The notes under the pieces are model-generated. The model ran no database searches. It was not told the DNA's origin and saw nothing but the letters and a program-made list of their open reading frames with translations. From positions 4,278,001 to 4,342,000 of the forward strand of contig JAPFFF010000006.1 of the NCBI GenBank assembly GCA_039105265.1: DNA of 64,000 nucleotides. Direction: 5' to 3'. Source of the DNA: Tritrichomonas musculus (lineage: Eukaryota; Parabasalia; Tritrichomonadida; Tritrichomonadidae). Within the stretch, counting starts at the first letter, position 1; every line of letters starts with the position of its first letter. A program made the translations under genes and the position numbers. Shown here piece by piece: positions 48,699 through 58,713 of this stretch.

Positions 48699-49391
48699 TT
48701 ATTCATTGTATATAGATCCTGATAGCATTTTTCTTCTATTTTTGAAGATTAGTTCATTGTAAGAAGACATGACATTAATTATATGATTTGCAGATATGGT
48801 AACATTGGATTGATTTGAAATTTCTGGAACTGATTCTGTGCATATTTTTAAAACCATCAAAATATAATTATTCAATTCATCGAATAAAAGAGAAATGGCA
48901 GAGTTATCTACTTTAATAGAGGTCAATTGAGATACTCGAGATGATAATTGTTCTATTGATGGAATATGGCCAAGATCTACGGATGAATAAGAGTTAAGCA
49001 TTTTTTTCTTTAATTTATAATGTTTTTTATTTAAATTTAATTTGATATGATCTGGCAACTTCTTTTGTGGAATAGGAATTCCTGGAGGGGGTATTGGCGA
49101 ATAATGAGCATTAAACAATATAGCGCGAATGAAATCATTGTGAAGAAGACGGGCTTCATTTGTTTGAAGATAAATGTCCATTGCTTCATCATATTTCTGT
49201 TTCGAACACTCTCCTTTTAAAAATTGTGATAAAATCTTCCAGTAATCAGGATTTTTAACATGGTTTAATAAACGACTTTTTAAATTTAATACATCTTTTC
49301 TTTTAACAGTAAAAGAGGAAGGAAAATTTGATTGCATAGATGAGCTGCATAAATCAGGATAAGTCTGTGATGATTCTGATATGTTATTCAT
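48699..49391 (-). CDS. SAGA subunit Hfi1/TADA1-like (Ada1) protein
   Basis: The 230-residue protein has the SAGA-Tad1 pattern: VKNPDYWKILSQFLKGECS, YDEAMDIYLQTNEARLLHND and FIRAILFNA, matching PF12767. A C-terminal helical segment (SAISLLFDELNNYILMVLKI) fits the histone-fold part that pairs with another subunit. In yeast and animals it scaffolds the SAGA histone acetyltransferase complex. The short length and missing middle are typical for protists. The call rests on residue pattern only. Confidence 0.7.
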   Translation of the reverse strand: MNNISESSQTYPDLCSSSMQSNFPSSFTVKRKDVLNLKSRLLNHVKNPDYWKILSQFLKGECSKQKYDEAMDIYLQTNEARLLHNDFIRAILFNAHYSPIPPPGIPIPQKKLPDHIKLNLNKKHYKLKKKMLNSYSSVDLGHIPSIEQLSSRVSQLTSIKVDNSAISLLFDELNNYILMVLKICTESVPEISNQSNVTISANHIINVMSSYNELIFKNRRKMLSGSIYNE

Positions 49392-49730
49392 TAGAGGGTC
49401 TTCTCTTAGTTAGAAGATTTAGAAACACTCAAAAACTTAATATGACATATTTAATTTTTTATTTAATTCTATTATTATGATTCTTTGAACTACAGTAAAA
49501 TAATAACAACTTGTTGGATAAATTTGTTGGGATAAATTGAAATAATGACTACAACATAATCACTTCCCTGTTTATTCTCATAGAAAGCTTTATATATTAA
49601 GATCTTATTTTAATAAAAAGAAAAATATTATGCATAAGAGATTTAATCTGATAAGAAGCTCGGTACAACCAAAAAAAAAAAATATTAGTTTAAAAATACA
49701 TATAAAAAAACATTTAATATAATAATATAC
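49392..49730. other. Intergenic, AT-rich
   Basis: Between the Tad1-like gene and the next minus-strand gene. No gene seen. Confidence 0.5.
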
Positions 49731-50498
49731 TTATCTCTTGCACAGGAAAGAAGCTATTGCTGTGGTAAACAAGCAAAGCTTATCAATTGTATCTCTTGCT
49801 TCAACTTCAAGAACATCATCTTTCTTTTTCCGTACAATTTCATACAAATTGTGATTTTGATCTTCTATTCTACAGTTTTTAATGCTGGTAACTGCATCTT
49901 CTGTATTTAAGTCTACACACCAGGTCATCTCATCTGTTTGATCTGGTTCAACACTATCAAGTTTTTCAGGTATATCATCTTGACGTTCAAAAAAGAATAA
50001 TGAAAGTCTCCTCGGCTGTCGTGCTTCATTCTCATATCTTCTAAACTGTATGGACATTATTTCTGGGCCGTAATTTGTCTTTTTTCGTAATGAAAAATCA
50101 CAAAAATTGTTGGCATAAAGGAGAACAGCATCATTGTTGTCTGATTTGATATGAACATCATCGCCAGCCATAATTGGTATATAAGTGCTTGAAGGCTTGA
50201 ACTTGGCTGTAAAAAGGATGTTATTCCCATCTTTAAAATAAAATAAGATCTTTTTACCTTTAATGTTAATAGACTTCTTCCTTTGGCAATTATATGTGTG
50301 AAAAACGGGAGTTTTTGGCCGATCTGGGATGGGTAGTGAATGAGTCTCGTTGGAATTTGGATTCCTTCGAACAACATAATGTGTCGGAAGGTCTGTTGTC
50401 CATTGTCGCCTCGTCCTCATATAGCAAGTCCTTGATTGAATATTTGTTATATCTCTGAAGGATTTGAGTTTCGAACGATCGATTTCTTGATTCTCCAT
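49731..50498 (-). CDS. Tubby-like fold candidate protein
   Basis: This 255-residue protein has an N-terminal disordered part with SLPIPDRPKTPVFHTY, then a beta-rich domain with KKILFYFKDGNNILFTAKF and ANNFCDFSLRK, and ends in a hydrophobic helix KLCLFTTAIASFLCK. A closing helix after a beta barrel is the hallmark of Tubby C-terminal domains (phosphoinositide binding), and short Tubby-like proteins are numerous in parabasalids. The match is by pattern; key lipid-contact residues cannot be assigned. No Inr is evident close to the ATG. Confidence 0.5.
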   Translation of the reverse strand: MENQEIDRSKLKSFRDITNIQSRTCYMRTRRQWTTDLPTHYVVRRNPNSNETHSLPIPDRPKTPVFHTYNCQRKKSINIKGKKILFYFKDGNNILFTAKFKPSSTYIPIMAGDDVHIKSDNNDAVLLYANNFCDFSLRKKTNYGPEIMSIQFRRYENEARQPRRLSLFFFERQDDIPEKLDSVEPDQTDEMTWCVDLNTEDAVTSIKNCRIEDQNHNLYEIVRKKKDDVLEVEARDTIDKLCLFTTAIASFLCKR

Positions 50499-51107
50499 TT
50501 TAAAGTTTAAAACTTTTGATATAGTACGTTGAATGAAATTTCAATAAAATTCTAAACAGATATAGAATTTAATTATTTTATTTAAAATTTGTATAAAATT
50601 AAAAGCAACCCAAATGCTTTTAAAATCATACTTTTTTCCAAATAAAAAAAATAAATGTTAAAAAATTAAATTTAATGCATATATATAACATGTAAAATGC
50701 TTGAAAAATAGGGTTTCGCTGCAAATTAACAAAGATAAAATATAGATAAATATGTTTGACCAATTAGATTTTAAAAGAAAATAGTTATAACGAAAAAATT
50801 TTGAGAACAATTTCAAACAGAAATATTTGAGTGTTTTTTTTTTATCTTCATTTATTAATAAAAAAACTTTTTATTATTAAGCCAGTTAGTAATATTGACT
50901 AGATTTCATTTTAAGTTAGGAATATTAATATTAAAAAGTTATTATCTAATATATTTTTTTTTTTCATTTTTTTGTACAATAGAAGATAATATATTTTTTA
51001 TAGTTATATATGATAAAATATTAAAATAATTTATATTTTTATTACTCATGTAATTGCCAAGATATTAATATTTTTTTGATATTATTAATTGAGAAGATAA
51101 TTACGGT
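50499..51107. other. Intergenic, AT-rich, no feature seen
   Basis: Only AT-rich sequence before the foldback element. Confidence 0.5.
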
Positions 51108-51752
51108 CAATTGAAGAACCTTAGGGCATACTCAATTAACCTTAGGGAATATTGTATACTTCTCAGAAACACATTCAAAATTTGTTAAAATTATAATAAG
51201 AGAAAATGTGCTTATAAACCCACAAAAAGTTTAACTTTTTCTTTATTTATAAAGTCGTATAAACAAAATTGAAACAAAAAAAAATATTTTCATATGTATA
51301 AAAATATTAATTTTTAATCTTTTTATATTTTTACATAATTTTTACCGAGACTACATACCGCCTAGCGGGCGTCGAGCGAGGCGAAGCCGAGTCGAGACCC
51401 CGCGGATGGCGGTAAGTATCGGTAAAAATTATGTACCATAAAAAGATTAAAATATAATTATTTTTTTAACTATTGAAAATATTTTTTTTTGTTTCAAATT
51501 TTGTTTATGTGGACTTTTATATAAAGAAAAAGTTAAACTTTTTGTGGGTTTATAAGCACATTTTCTCTTACAATAAAAATTTGTTAAAATGAAAAAACTT
51601 CTTATATAAAAAGTTCCAAAAATAAAAATACGTTAAGAACAGACAGTTTATTGTTTTCACTTTTTAAAATGTTTTTATATATTTTTTTGAAGCAATTTCT
51701 GAGAAGTATATTCCCTAAGGTTAATTGAGTATGCCCTAAGGTTTTTCAATAG
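51108..51752. mobile_element. 645-bp foldback element with GC-rich palindromic core
   Basis: The two halves are inverted copies over most of their length. Outer arms contain ACCTTAGGGCATACTC and TTCTGAGAAG; inner arms have GCTTATAAACCCACAAAAAG. At the centre (51353-51425) is a strikingly GC-rich hairpin with TACCGAGACTACATACCGCC, CGTCGAGCGAGGCGAAGCCG and its partner GGCGGTAAGTATCGGTA. ACGGT occurs just outside both ends (51103-51107 and 51753-51757), a possible 5-bp duplication. There is no gene. Confidence 0.8.
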
Positions 51753-53296
51753 ACGGTAAACTCTATGCAAAAATCATCACCACTTTCTCAATTTTTTCTG
51801 AGAAAATGTGAATGTATAACGATAAGTGGTGAACTTTTTTATTTAAAAAAAAAATCATAGTTCTCAAAATTTCTGAAGAAAACAAATATTATCATGAAAA
51901 AGTTGGAGTTTATTAATGAATATTTCTTTCCTTATCTTTTATCCTATGAATCATTTAAATTTTTATTTTATATTTTAATGTTCTCCAACATAATTAATGT
52001 TTGTAATTGGATCAGTGTAATAATTGTGTTCGATATGCATCATGACATGATGAACATCGGGCCAATGGCCATTGAAACTTTTATTGTGTGTCATATCTCT
52101 CAACTAAAGAGAATTTTCGCTTTGTCGTTTTCTGAAAGAGAATAGCTAGGAGTCATTTTGACAAATGTTAATAACAAAAGATCAACCAGATATTATTCGA
52201 TAGATTCTTTCGCTATCTGCATATCATTTTTTATATGGATTATAACTATTATATTTAAAAAAATAATTGCTTATTAACATATTAAAAATAAAGATATTAA
52301 TAAATAATGTTTTTAAGTAATTTACAAATTTTGTCAAATAATTTGAAATGAATATTCAGCAATGAAATATTTTTAAAAAAGATTTTTTTCATAATAAATA
52401 AATCATAATATATAAAATATATTCCAAATTATAACTATATTTGAATAATTCAAATAATTATTTTTTTCATTATTAAAAATTACCAAAAAATATCTTTAAA
52501 ACTTCTTTTTCTTTGAAATAAACATTATTTTTAACTTTATCTTTTTATTTTTTACTTTATTGTTGATCGTTTAAAATTAGATTTTCTAGAAATTTCAAAA
52601 AAACACTTTTTTTTAATAAAAAATTATATTGATTAAATATCTTCGATTTTTTTTTTAATAAAATAATAATTTTTTATATTGTATAATATTTATTCTGTAA
52701 TTAATATATATATTTGTATATTATTAATTTTATATATATGAATAAAACTATCAACATTTTTAATGATTATATTAGTTTTGAATGCATAATTTCTTTTTTA
52801 TTCAATTTTGAATGCATAATTTCTTCCTAATTCATTTTTGAATGCTCTAATTCTTCCCAATTCAATTTTCATAATTGGCTTTTTGAAAAGAAAAATAACT
52901 GATTTAATTTCACCATAACCAATCATTTAATTCACTATAAAAAATATTACAGGAATATCTTGGAAATTCCAAAGTAATATTTCGATATTATTACATAATA
53001 AAATCATAAATGAAATATGAAATATAATATATTCATAAAAATATATTTTATCGAACAAATTCTGCACAATATTAATTTATTGAGTTTTATTACCTTTGAT
53101 CGACCAACATTTAAATCAATTTTTTTTTGAATAAATTTATTTAAATTTTTTGAAAAAAATATTGAATAAAATTGCGAAAATTTATTCAATTTAAGTTTAT
53201 TTTTTCTATAAATTTGAGAGAGCGGTGAAGATTTTTGCAGCATGTTTATACGTTATTTAATTTAATTTATAAAATTTATAACAATATAAAAATATA
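51753..53296. other. Intergenic, AT-rich, with a 30-bp tandem repeat
   Basis: A short frame at 51894-52145 is not supported as a gene. A tandem repeat lies at 52780-52869 (separate entry). The remainder is AT-rich, with the 5' end of the next gene at 53297. Confidence 0.5.
52780..52869. repeat. 30-bp tandem repeat, three copies
   Basis: Units starting GAATGCATAATTTCT begin at 52780, 52810 and 52840, the third diverged. Confidence 0.75.
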
Positions 53297-55402
53297 ATGA
53301 GTAAAAAAAAAATCAAAGTTTTGCAATCAGATTCAGTAAGTCAATTAATTCGCAATAATCCAATTCTTCCATTACAAAAAGAAAAAGATGTAAGAAATAA
53401 TTACGGGGTTCGGCCTTCTCTTGAAGTTGTTCCACCTTTTAATCCAAAGCCAGTTGATGAAGCAATTACGGATGCTGGTAAATATATAATCAAAATGCAA
53501 AAAAAAGGATATGTTAAACTACAAGAAGAAGCACAAAATCCGCATCAAATATATCAATCAAGTTTAATTAAGTATAAAAAACTTAAAAAAGAATCTGAAG
53601 AAAATATTCAACAGGAAAAGAAGCCTAAAAAAGCTCTCGAATCTTATCAAACTTTTTGGCAGACCACTGATATTGTTAAAAAAACTGTTAAAGAATTGAA
53701 TGAGCTTCGGTTTGAAAATAATTTTGAACATTATGAAGTCGAAAGCCGTTTCCGTGATCAAGTTGCTAGTTTTGTTAGAATTATGAATAACGATGGGATG
53801 CTTGAACAAAAAAATAAAACAAAAGCTGAACTTTCAAAAATAATGCTGCTTTTTTTAAGCAAAGTGAAGGATATTAGAAAAAACTTAATTCAAAATTATT
53901 TATCAAAAGGTATTTTATTATATTCAAAATTAAATGCTAACCAGCAAAAAGAATTTATAAAATTTAAGCCGTTAAAACAAGAGAATAACGACCAAAATCA
54001 AGATACAAATGATGAAAAACTTGATTCAAATTTTTTGAATAGAATCAAGCAAACATCCGCCGATTTTCCAAAGGCTTATCAAATTACAGGTCTAGGTTTT
54101 GATGGTTTTTCACCAGATAATGAACGAGTTAAGCTTCAAAAAGAATTAAAGCAGCTTGCTGTATCAATGCATTCTGCAGTAGATAAACCCCCCGCTCCAA
54201 TTTTGCCAAATAGCAGCAGAAAAACAGAAAAGAACACACCAAGAGACGATCAGTCAATTCCTAGAAAACGAGTGAATATTATAATGATGCCAAAAATAAA
54301 TAGAAAAGGTAGTCAATCAGCGCTTTCTAAAAGCACGCTACCTAAACCGCCAAATTATTCATCTGAGAATCAGAATAATCTATCAACAAAAACTGTTTTG
54401 CCATCACTTACCCCAAATGATGTTTATAGTACCTACTGGGACATTCAGGACCCTCTTGCAGAGGCTAGGCAAGGTTTTGCGCCAAATGCGCTTAAGATGA
54501 TTGAAGAGCTTGGTCAAAGGTCCAATAAAGACTACTTAAAGCAATTTCCAACAACTGATTTTGCCAATCAACTTAACAAACAAAATGAGTCAAATCAAAT
54601 TGAAAGTGAAAATGAGTCAAATCAAATTGAAAGTGAAAATGAGTCAAATCAAATTGAAAGTGAAAATGAGTCAATTTCAACTCAAAATAATTCTGATGAT
54701 ATTTATCAAGATGATGATAATTATAATGGTCCAATCCAACTCGATCATATTCAGAATTCCAAGAAGAGGAAGAAGAGAATCATGGCAGGCGACCAAATAT
54801 CACTTAGAGACAACATTTTCTCCACTTCAATCACGAATCTTAGACTAAGCGATGATGAAATCCTTCAGAATTCATCAGCAACCCAACGACCGAACTATCT
54901 CTTCGATTCTAAGTCGGATGACATCCAATTCCTCATCCGACAGACAAGCGATCTCGAAAACGGCGACATGAGCCAAGCGATATACAAGCGACTCGAGTTG
55001 ATCTGGCAAAATCTTGGATTTTCGGTCACACAGAAGCTCCAGATGGTCATTAAGTACTCCGAGAGTACCGAGGAAAGTAGTAAGCTTAATAGTGCATTAA
55101 AATTTTGGGAAGAAGCCAACAGCAGCGCAATGAACTACCAGAAGGCCTACGCTGCTTATAAAGACTTCTTAAAGTACAGCTTTACCGACAAGGGAGCAGA
55201 ACATATCAGTGTATCCGACTTAAATAATAATCTGATCGAATCTGAAAAAAATTTGTTACAGGTCGCAAAGTCTCTCAAGTCAATGTTCGGTGATGACCTA
55301 GTTTTTCGTGGCAAAAAGGTTGACGATGTCATTAAGTCAAGAAGAATGAAATTGAAATTGCTGCAAGGAAAAGTTCAAAGTAAGGATGATCAAGATGAGT
55401 AA
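53297..55402 (+). CDS. Long helical, partly coiled-coil protein of unknown function
   Basis: The protein has 701 residues. The N-terminal 250 are helical (ALESYQTFWQTTDIVKKTV, SFVRIMNNDGMLEQ). The middle is disordered with Ser/Asn/Gln-rich stretches and a triple NESNQIESE repeat, and the C-terminal 190 are helical again (FWEEANSSAMNYQKAYAAYK). No family is recognised. Codon choice changes along the gene: from about 54770 on it uses more C- and G-ending codons (ctcgag, cgac, ggcgac) than the strongly AT-rich first part. It may reflect a separate origin or a conserved module. Confidence 0.75.
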   Translation: MSKKKIKVLQSDSVSQLIRNNPILPLQKEKDVRNNYGVRPSLEVVPPFNPKPVDEAITDAGKYIIKMQKKGYVKLQEEAQNPHQIYQSSLIKYKKLKKESEENIQQEKKPKKALESYQTFWQTTDIVKKTVKELNELRFENNFEHYEVESRFRDQVASFVRIMNNDGMLEQKNKTKAELSKIMLLFLSKVKDIRKNLIQNYLSKGILLYSKLNANQQKEFIKFKPLKQENNDQNQDTNDEKLDSNFLNRIKQTSADFPKAYQITGLGFDGFSPDNERVKLQKELKQLAVSMHSAVDKPPAPILPNSSRKTEKNTPRDDQSIPRKRVNIIMMPKINRKGSQSALSKSTLPKPPNYSSENQNNLSTKTVLPSLTPNDVYSTYWDIQDPLAEARQGFAPNALKMIEELGQRSNKDYLKQFPTTDFANQLNKQNESNQIESENESNQIESENESNQIESENESISTQNNSDDIYQDDDNYNGPIQLDHIQNSKKRKKRIMAGDQISLRDNIFSTSITNLRLSDDEILQNSSATQRPNYLFDSKSDDIQFLIRQTSDLENGDMSQAIYKRLELIWQNLGFSVTQKLQMVIKYSESTEESSKLNSALKFWEEANSSAMNYQKAYAAYKDFLKYSFTDKGAEHISVSDLNNNLIESEKNLLQVAKSLKSMFGDDLVFRGKKVDDVIKSRRMKLKLLQGKVQSKDDQDE
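54584..54675 (+). repeat. 27-bp coding tandem repeat (NESNQIESE)
   Basis: Three copies start at 54584, 54611 and 54638 with AATGAGTCAAATCAAATTGA, with a partial fourth. It encodes a 9-residue acidic repeat inside the preceding gene and is nearly perfect, so it is recent. Confidence 0.9.
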
Positions 55403-55649
55403 ATTTATGTATTTTTATGTGTTTGTTTTATAAATAAATAAATTTGATTGTTAATTTCGTTTGAATTCAATTGAATCGTTTTAAAATATTTTTTTCTTTT
55501 GATGTGTTTCCTATCAAAAAGTTTTTGTTTTTTTATTAGTCAATCTAGTTATATCTTTTTTGTAATCGCTGTAATTAATGTTCAAATTATTACCTTATTT
55601 TTCTAGTAATCTTTTAAATTTCCCTGGCTATTGAGAGAATTTTAAAATT

Positions 55650-55685
<36 letters not shown>

Positions 55686-55849
55686 GATGGGAAATTAACT
55701 TTTTGATACGGTTCAATGTGATAATAACCGTTCAAAAGGCCAATATAAGGTTGAAAGTGGTCCTACTTTTGATTCTCAGTTTATATTCAACTGGAATTGA
55801 ATGTTATCTACAAAATTAACCAGAGATATTGATATTTATGATATCTAGA
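55403..55849. other. Intergenic with a 28-nt T run
   Basis: A homopolymer of 28 T lies at 55654-55681. The rest is AT-rich. Confidence 0.6.
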
Positions 55850-56733
55850 TCTTGATCAAGATGATGATGATGATCGATAGGTTGTTACTGTTGTTGTTGA
55901 TGATTGAAATATATTTCATAATAATGATTTTTATTGATTTGTATCAACATGAAATCTTTTCAGAATTTAAGATGTTAGATCTAACTCGATTTATAACCTA
56001 TCAAGGAGATGATATTATTGATAATGATGTTCTTGTTGTTGATCGAGATGATTGAGATGATCTAGATTATGATTGATTTTGAATAAAAAATAACTCACAT
56101 ATAGTCAATTTACGAACTTGATACTATTGGCATTCTTAATCTTGAATGGCTTCATTGATTCTATCTTCTCAACTAGATAACTAAACTTGAGAATGACGTT
56201 GAATTCTTATTTCTATATTTCTTTCAAATCTTCTAACAGAACTTGATCCACAGTCGGAGAGTTCTCCATCAGAAACTAATTTATATGGAATTTCGACTGA
56301 GCTGGTTTTATTATGACTTGTTTCATCTCCGATCTCATTCTCCCAAATTCACTTAATGAATATTCATATTTAACTAAAGTTGCTTTAGTCTACTACACTT
56401 GGATTTGTCTCGGAATTCTGAACTGTTATTCATTCATCTTGATTATTTTACTGATTATGTGTTTGATTTCATGCTTTTGTGGTATATAGAAGATCTAACC
56501 ATTATGAAAGTCTTTATTATATCTGTTTTTCGAACAAATCTGATATATCAATTGTGAGAGTTTATCGAAAAATGATTCATACTCGATATACTCTTTGCTA
56601 TGAGATAGATCGGTAATATGTTTAAAAACTTGATCGCACAGTTCATTCATCACTTTATGATTACGATGAAAATTAATAATCTCATTATTAGCTTTACCAA
56701 TGAATTTCTTGATTTCATCTAAATCAATAGGTT

Positions 56734-56771
<38 letters not shown>

Positions 56772-57130
56772 GAAGTCTAGAATATTTGGCTTAGGTCTAG
56801 TAAATGTAGATATAGAAAATATATAGCTGAACACATTAATTTCATCTTCAGTACTTTTTGTGTTTCTATTACTTCGCATCGAGAGATTTGTAGATGAGTT
56901 CTTACTTGATTCTAGATATGGACATATACCTTTCTTTCAATTAGTAATTGTTTAAACTGGTAATATGTTTTATAATTATCAGTTCAGTTCAGATGATCAT
57001 GAAAGATGGATTGAAGAGGAGCTTTTATGATGAATCATCATTGAAAACAAGTTCATTAATTATTGTTGATTCTGTCAAGTTCATTTGATTCATTTCAATT
57101 ATAGATATATCTTGATATGTAATATGTTTC
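55850..57130 (-). pseudogene. Decayed minus-strand gene of unknown family
   Basis: The stretch is less AT-rich than normal intergenic DNA and reads as protein-like on the minus strand in pieces: YQDISIIEMNQMNLTES, GICPYLESSKNSSTNLSM, YEPIDLDEIKKFIGKANN and VEIPYKLVSDGELSDCGSSS. These pieces are separated by stops and frame changes, so it looks like an old decayed gene. A 34-nt A run (56737-56770) sits inside it. I do not recognise a family. Confidence 0.45.
56737..56770. repeat. 34-nt poly-A run
   Basis: Thirty-four uninterrupted A, next to protein-like sequence on both sides. Compare the T runs at 40359-40388 and 55654-55681. Confidence 0.85.
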
Positions 57131-58008
57131 ACTTAGTATTTAGAATGTATCCTTTTATAAATCTTAAAATCTATTACATATTATTTTGTGGGTTTCATTT
57201 TGTGGTGTCGATTTATGTGAAGTTTTGGTCTTGAATCTCATTTCACCTTCAATTTTAAAAAAGTTTTTTCTCATCATATGTATCTCTTCATTAGTTCATC
57301 AGCATTCTTCATCTATTGCTTAAGATGCATTTTTCTAATATTTTTCGAAAAAAAAATTTAGCTGTTCTAGGCACTTTTTTGCCCAAAACGTCATTTTGAT
57401 TTTGGCCGAGAGAATTTGAAAACTTTACATCGGAAATCAATTCTATGAATATATTCAAAAAATAACAAAACTCATTGAATTTATTAAAATTTTTTTTTTT
57501 TTGAAAAAATTTGAGAGTTTCCAAATTTGCTTTTCACATTCTAATAATACTAATTAATCATTTAAACTCAAAATTTGATACCGCATGGCATAAACATTCC
57601 GAATTACACAAATTATTCCAAATTATTGCTTATAATCATATCTTAAAAAATTCATTTTATGTATCACTAGATATTTTCATAAAAAAAAACATAGAAAAAA
57701 ATATAACATGTTAGCACTAAAATTACTATTGGATGCTTTTTACATATGTTTTTTAATACTTTAAATATACATCATAATAAGTTTCATTCAAAAAGCAATC
57801 TCCCTTGTTTTCTATTTTCTGGGCGAAAAATGAAGGCATATGAATATTCTAATTTTTTCCAAAATAGTCCAAATTTTGATATTTACTAAATATGAAAATC
57901 AAATTCAGAAAAACTTGAGGTGCAAAATGGTATTTATTTTTCTTAACTCATGCCATTTTAAACCCCTTGAATTTAAAAGATTTTTTTCTAATATTGAGCG
58001 GTAGAAAA
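57131..58008. other. Intergenic before histone H2A
   Basis: AT-rich with no supported gene. A 67-codon frame at 57511-57714 lacks coding character. Confidence 0.5.
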
Positions 58009-58020
58009 TGGCGCGTTAAA
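58009..58020 (+). promoter_or_regulatory. E2F-like site upstream of histone H2A
   Basis: TGGCGCGTTAAA is an isolated GC-rich word in AT-rich DNA, 37 nt before the H2A ATG. It resembles E2F/DP sites (TTTSSCGC in the other orientation, here with A for S). This suits S-phase expression of a histone gene. The reading as an E2F site is inference. Confidence 0.4.
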
Positions 58021-58044
58021 AAATATTGTTTAAATCACATGATT

Positions 58045-58050
58045 TCATTT
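58045..58050 (+). promoter_or_regulatory. Inr of the histone H2A gene
   Basis: TCATTT with A(+1) at 58047 gives a 10-nt leader to the ATG at 58057, exactly as in trichomonad genes. Confidence 0.7.
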
Positions 58051-58056
58051 TTTTAA

Positions 58057-58461
58057 ATGCCAGCTAAGAAAGGTGTAAAGAAAACAGCTTCAAAGACAGC
58101 CGTTGATGGAGAACGCCAACATCCAAAGACCAGATCATCCCGTGCAGGACTTCAATTCCCAGTCGGACGTCTTCACCGTTTCCTCCGTGAAGGACGTTAT
58201 GGAGAACGTGTCGGTGCTGGTGCTCCAGTTTTCATGGCCGCAGTTCTCGAATATCTTACAGTCGAAGTTCTCGAACTTGCAGGTAATGCAGCTCGTGATA
58301 ACAAGAAGACTCGTATCTCACCACGTCACATTATGCTTGCTATCAGAAACGATGAAGAATTAAATCAACTCCTTTCCCATATCACAATTGCCTCCGCAGG
58401 TGTTGTTCCACATATCCACAAAGTTCTTCTTGGCCCAACAAAGAAAGGCAAGGAAGAATAA
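58057..58461 (+). CDS. H2A: Histone H2A
   Basis: The 134-residue protein is a canonical H2A. It has a basic N-terminal tail, [19 protein letters not shown], the [20 protein letters not shown] alpha2 helix, [16 protein letters not shown] and [12 protein letters not shown] with the acidic patch, then a short tail GPTKKGKEE. No SQEF/Y motif for H2AX is present. It packages DNA with H2B in nucleosomes. It has a well placed Inr and an E2F-like site upstream, as expected for a replication-dependent histone. The gene is intact. Confidence 0.98.
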   Translation: MPAKKGVKKTASKTAVDGERQHPKTRSSRAGLQFPVGRLHRFLREGRYGERVGAGAPVFMAAVLEYLTVEVLELAGNAARDNKKTRISPRHIMLAIRNDEELNQLLSHITIASAGVVPHIHKVLLGPTKKGKEE

Positions 58462-58713
58462 ATTGATATTTGTAGATTTATTAGTAAATCATTTTTTTCT
58501 TATATCATATTAATATATTATATTCTTAAAATTATTGCATTTCATTTTACCATATATATTTAGGCCTATCTAAGAGATAATTCGTTTTTGTGATTGGAAA
58601 GATTGCTCTTATTATTATTATGTTATGCTTGAAAACATGAAATATTATTATTTGATTAAATTTTTAAAAATAAAAACAATACTATCATATATTACAAGAT
58701 TCGTTAAGAAATA

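Noticed and set aside
51894-52145. 83-codon plus-strand frame
   Set aside because: It has gene-like words but no family, no clear Inr and no coding context.
57511-57714. 67-codon frame before H2A
   Set aside because: Low-complexity AT-rich coding without conserved features; likely chance.
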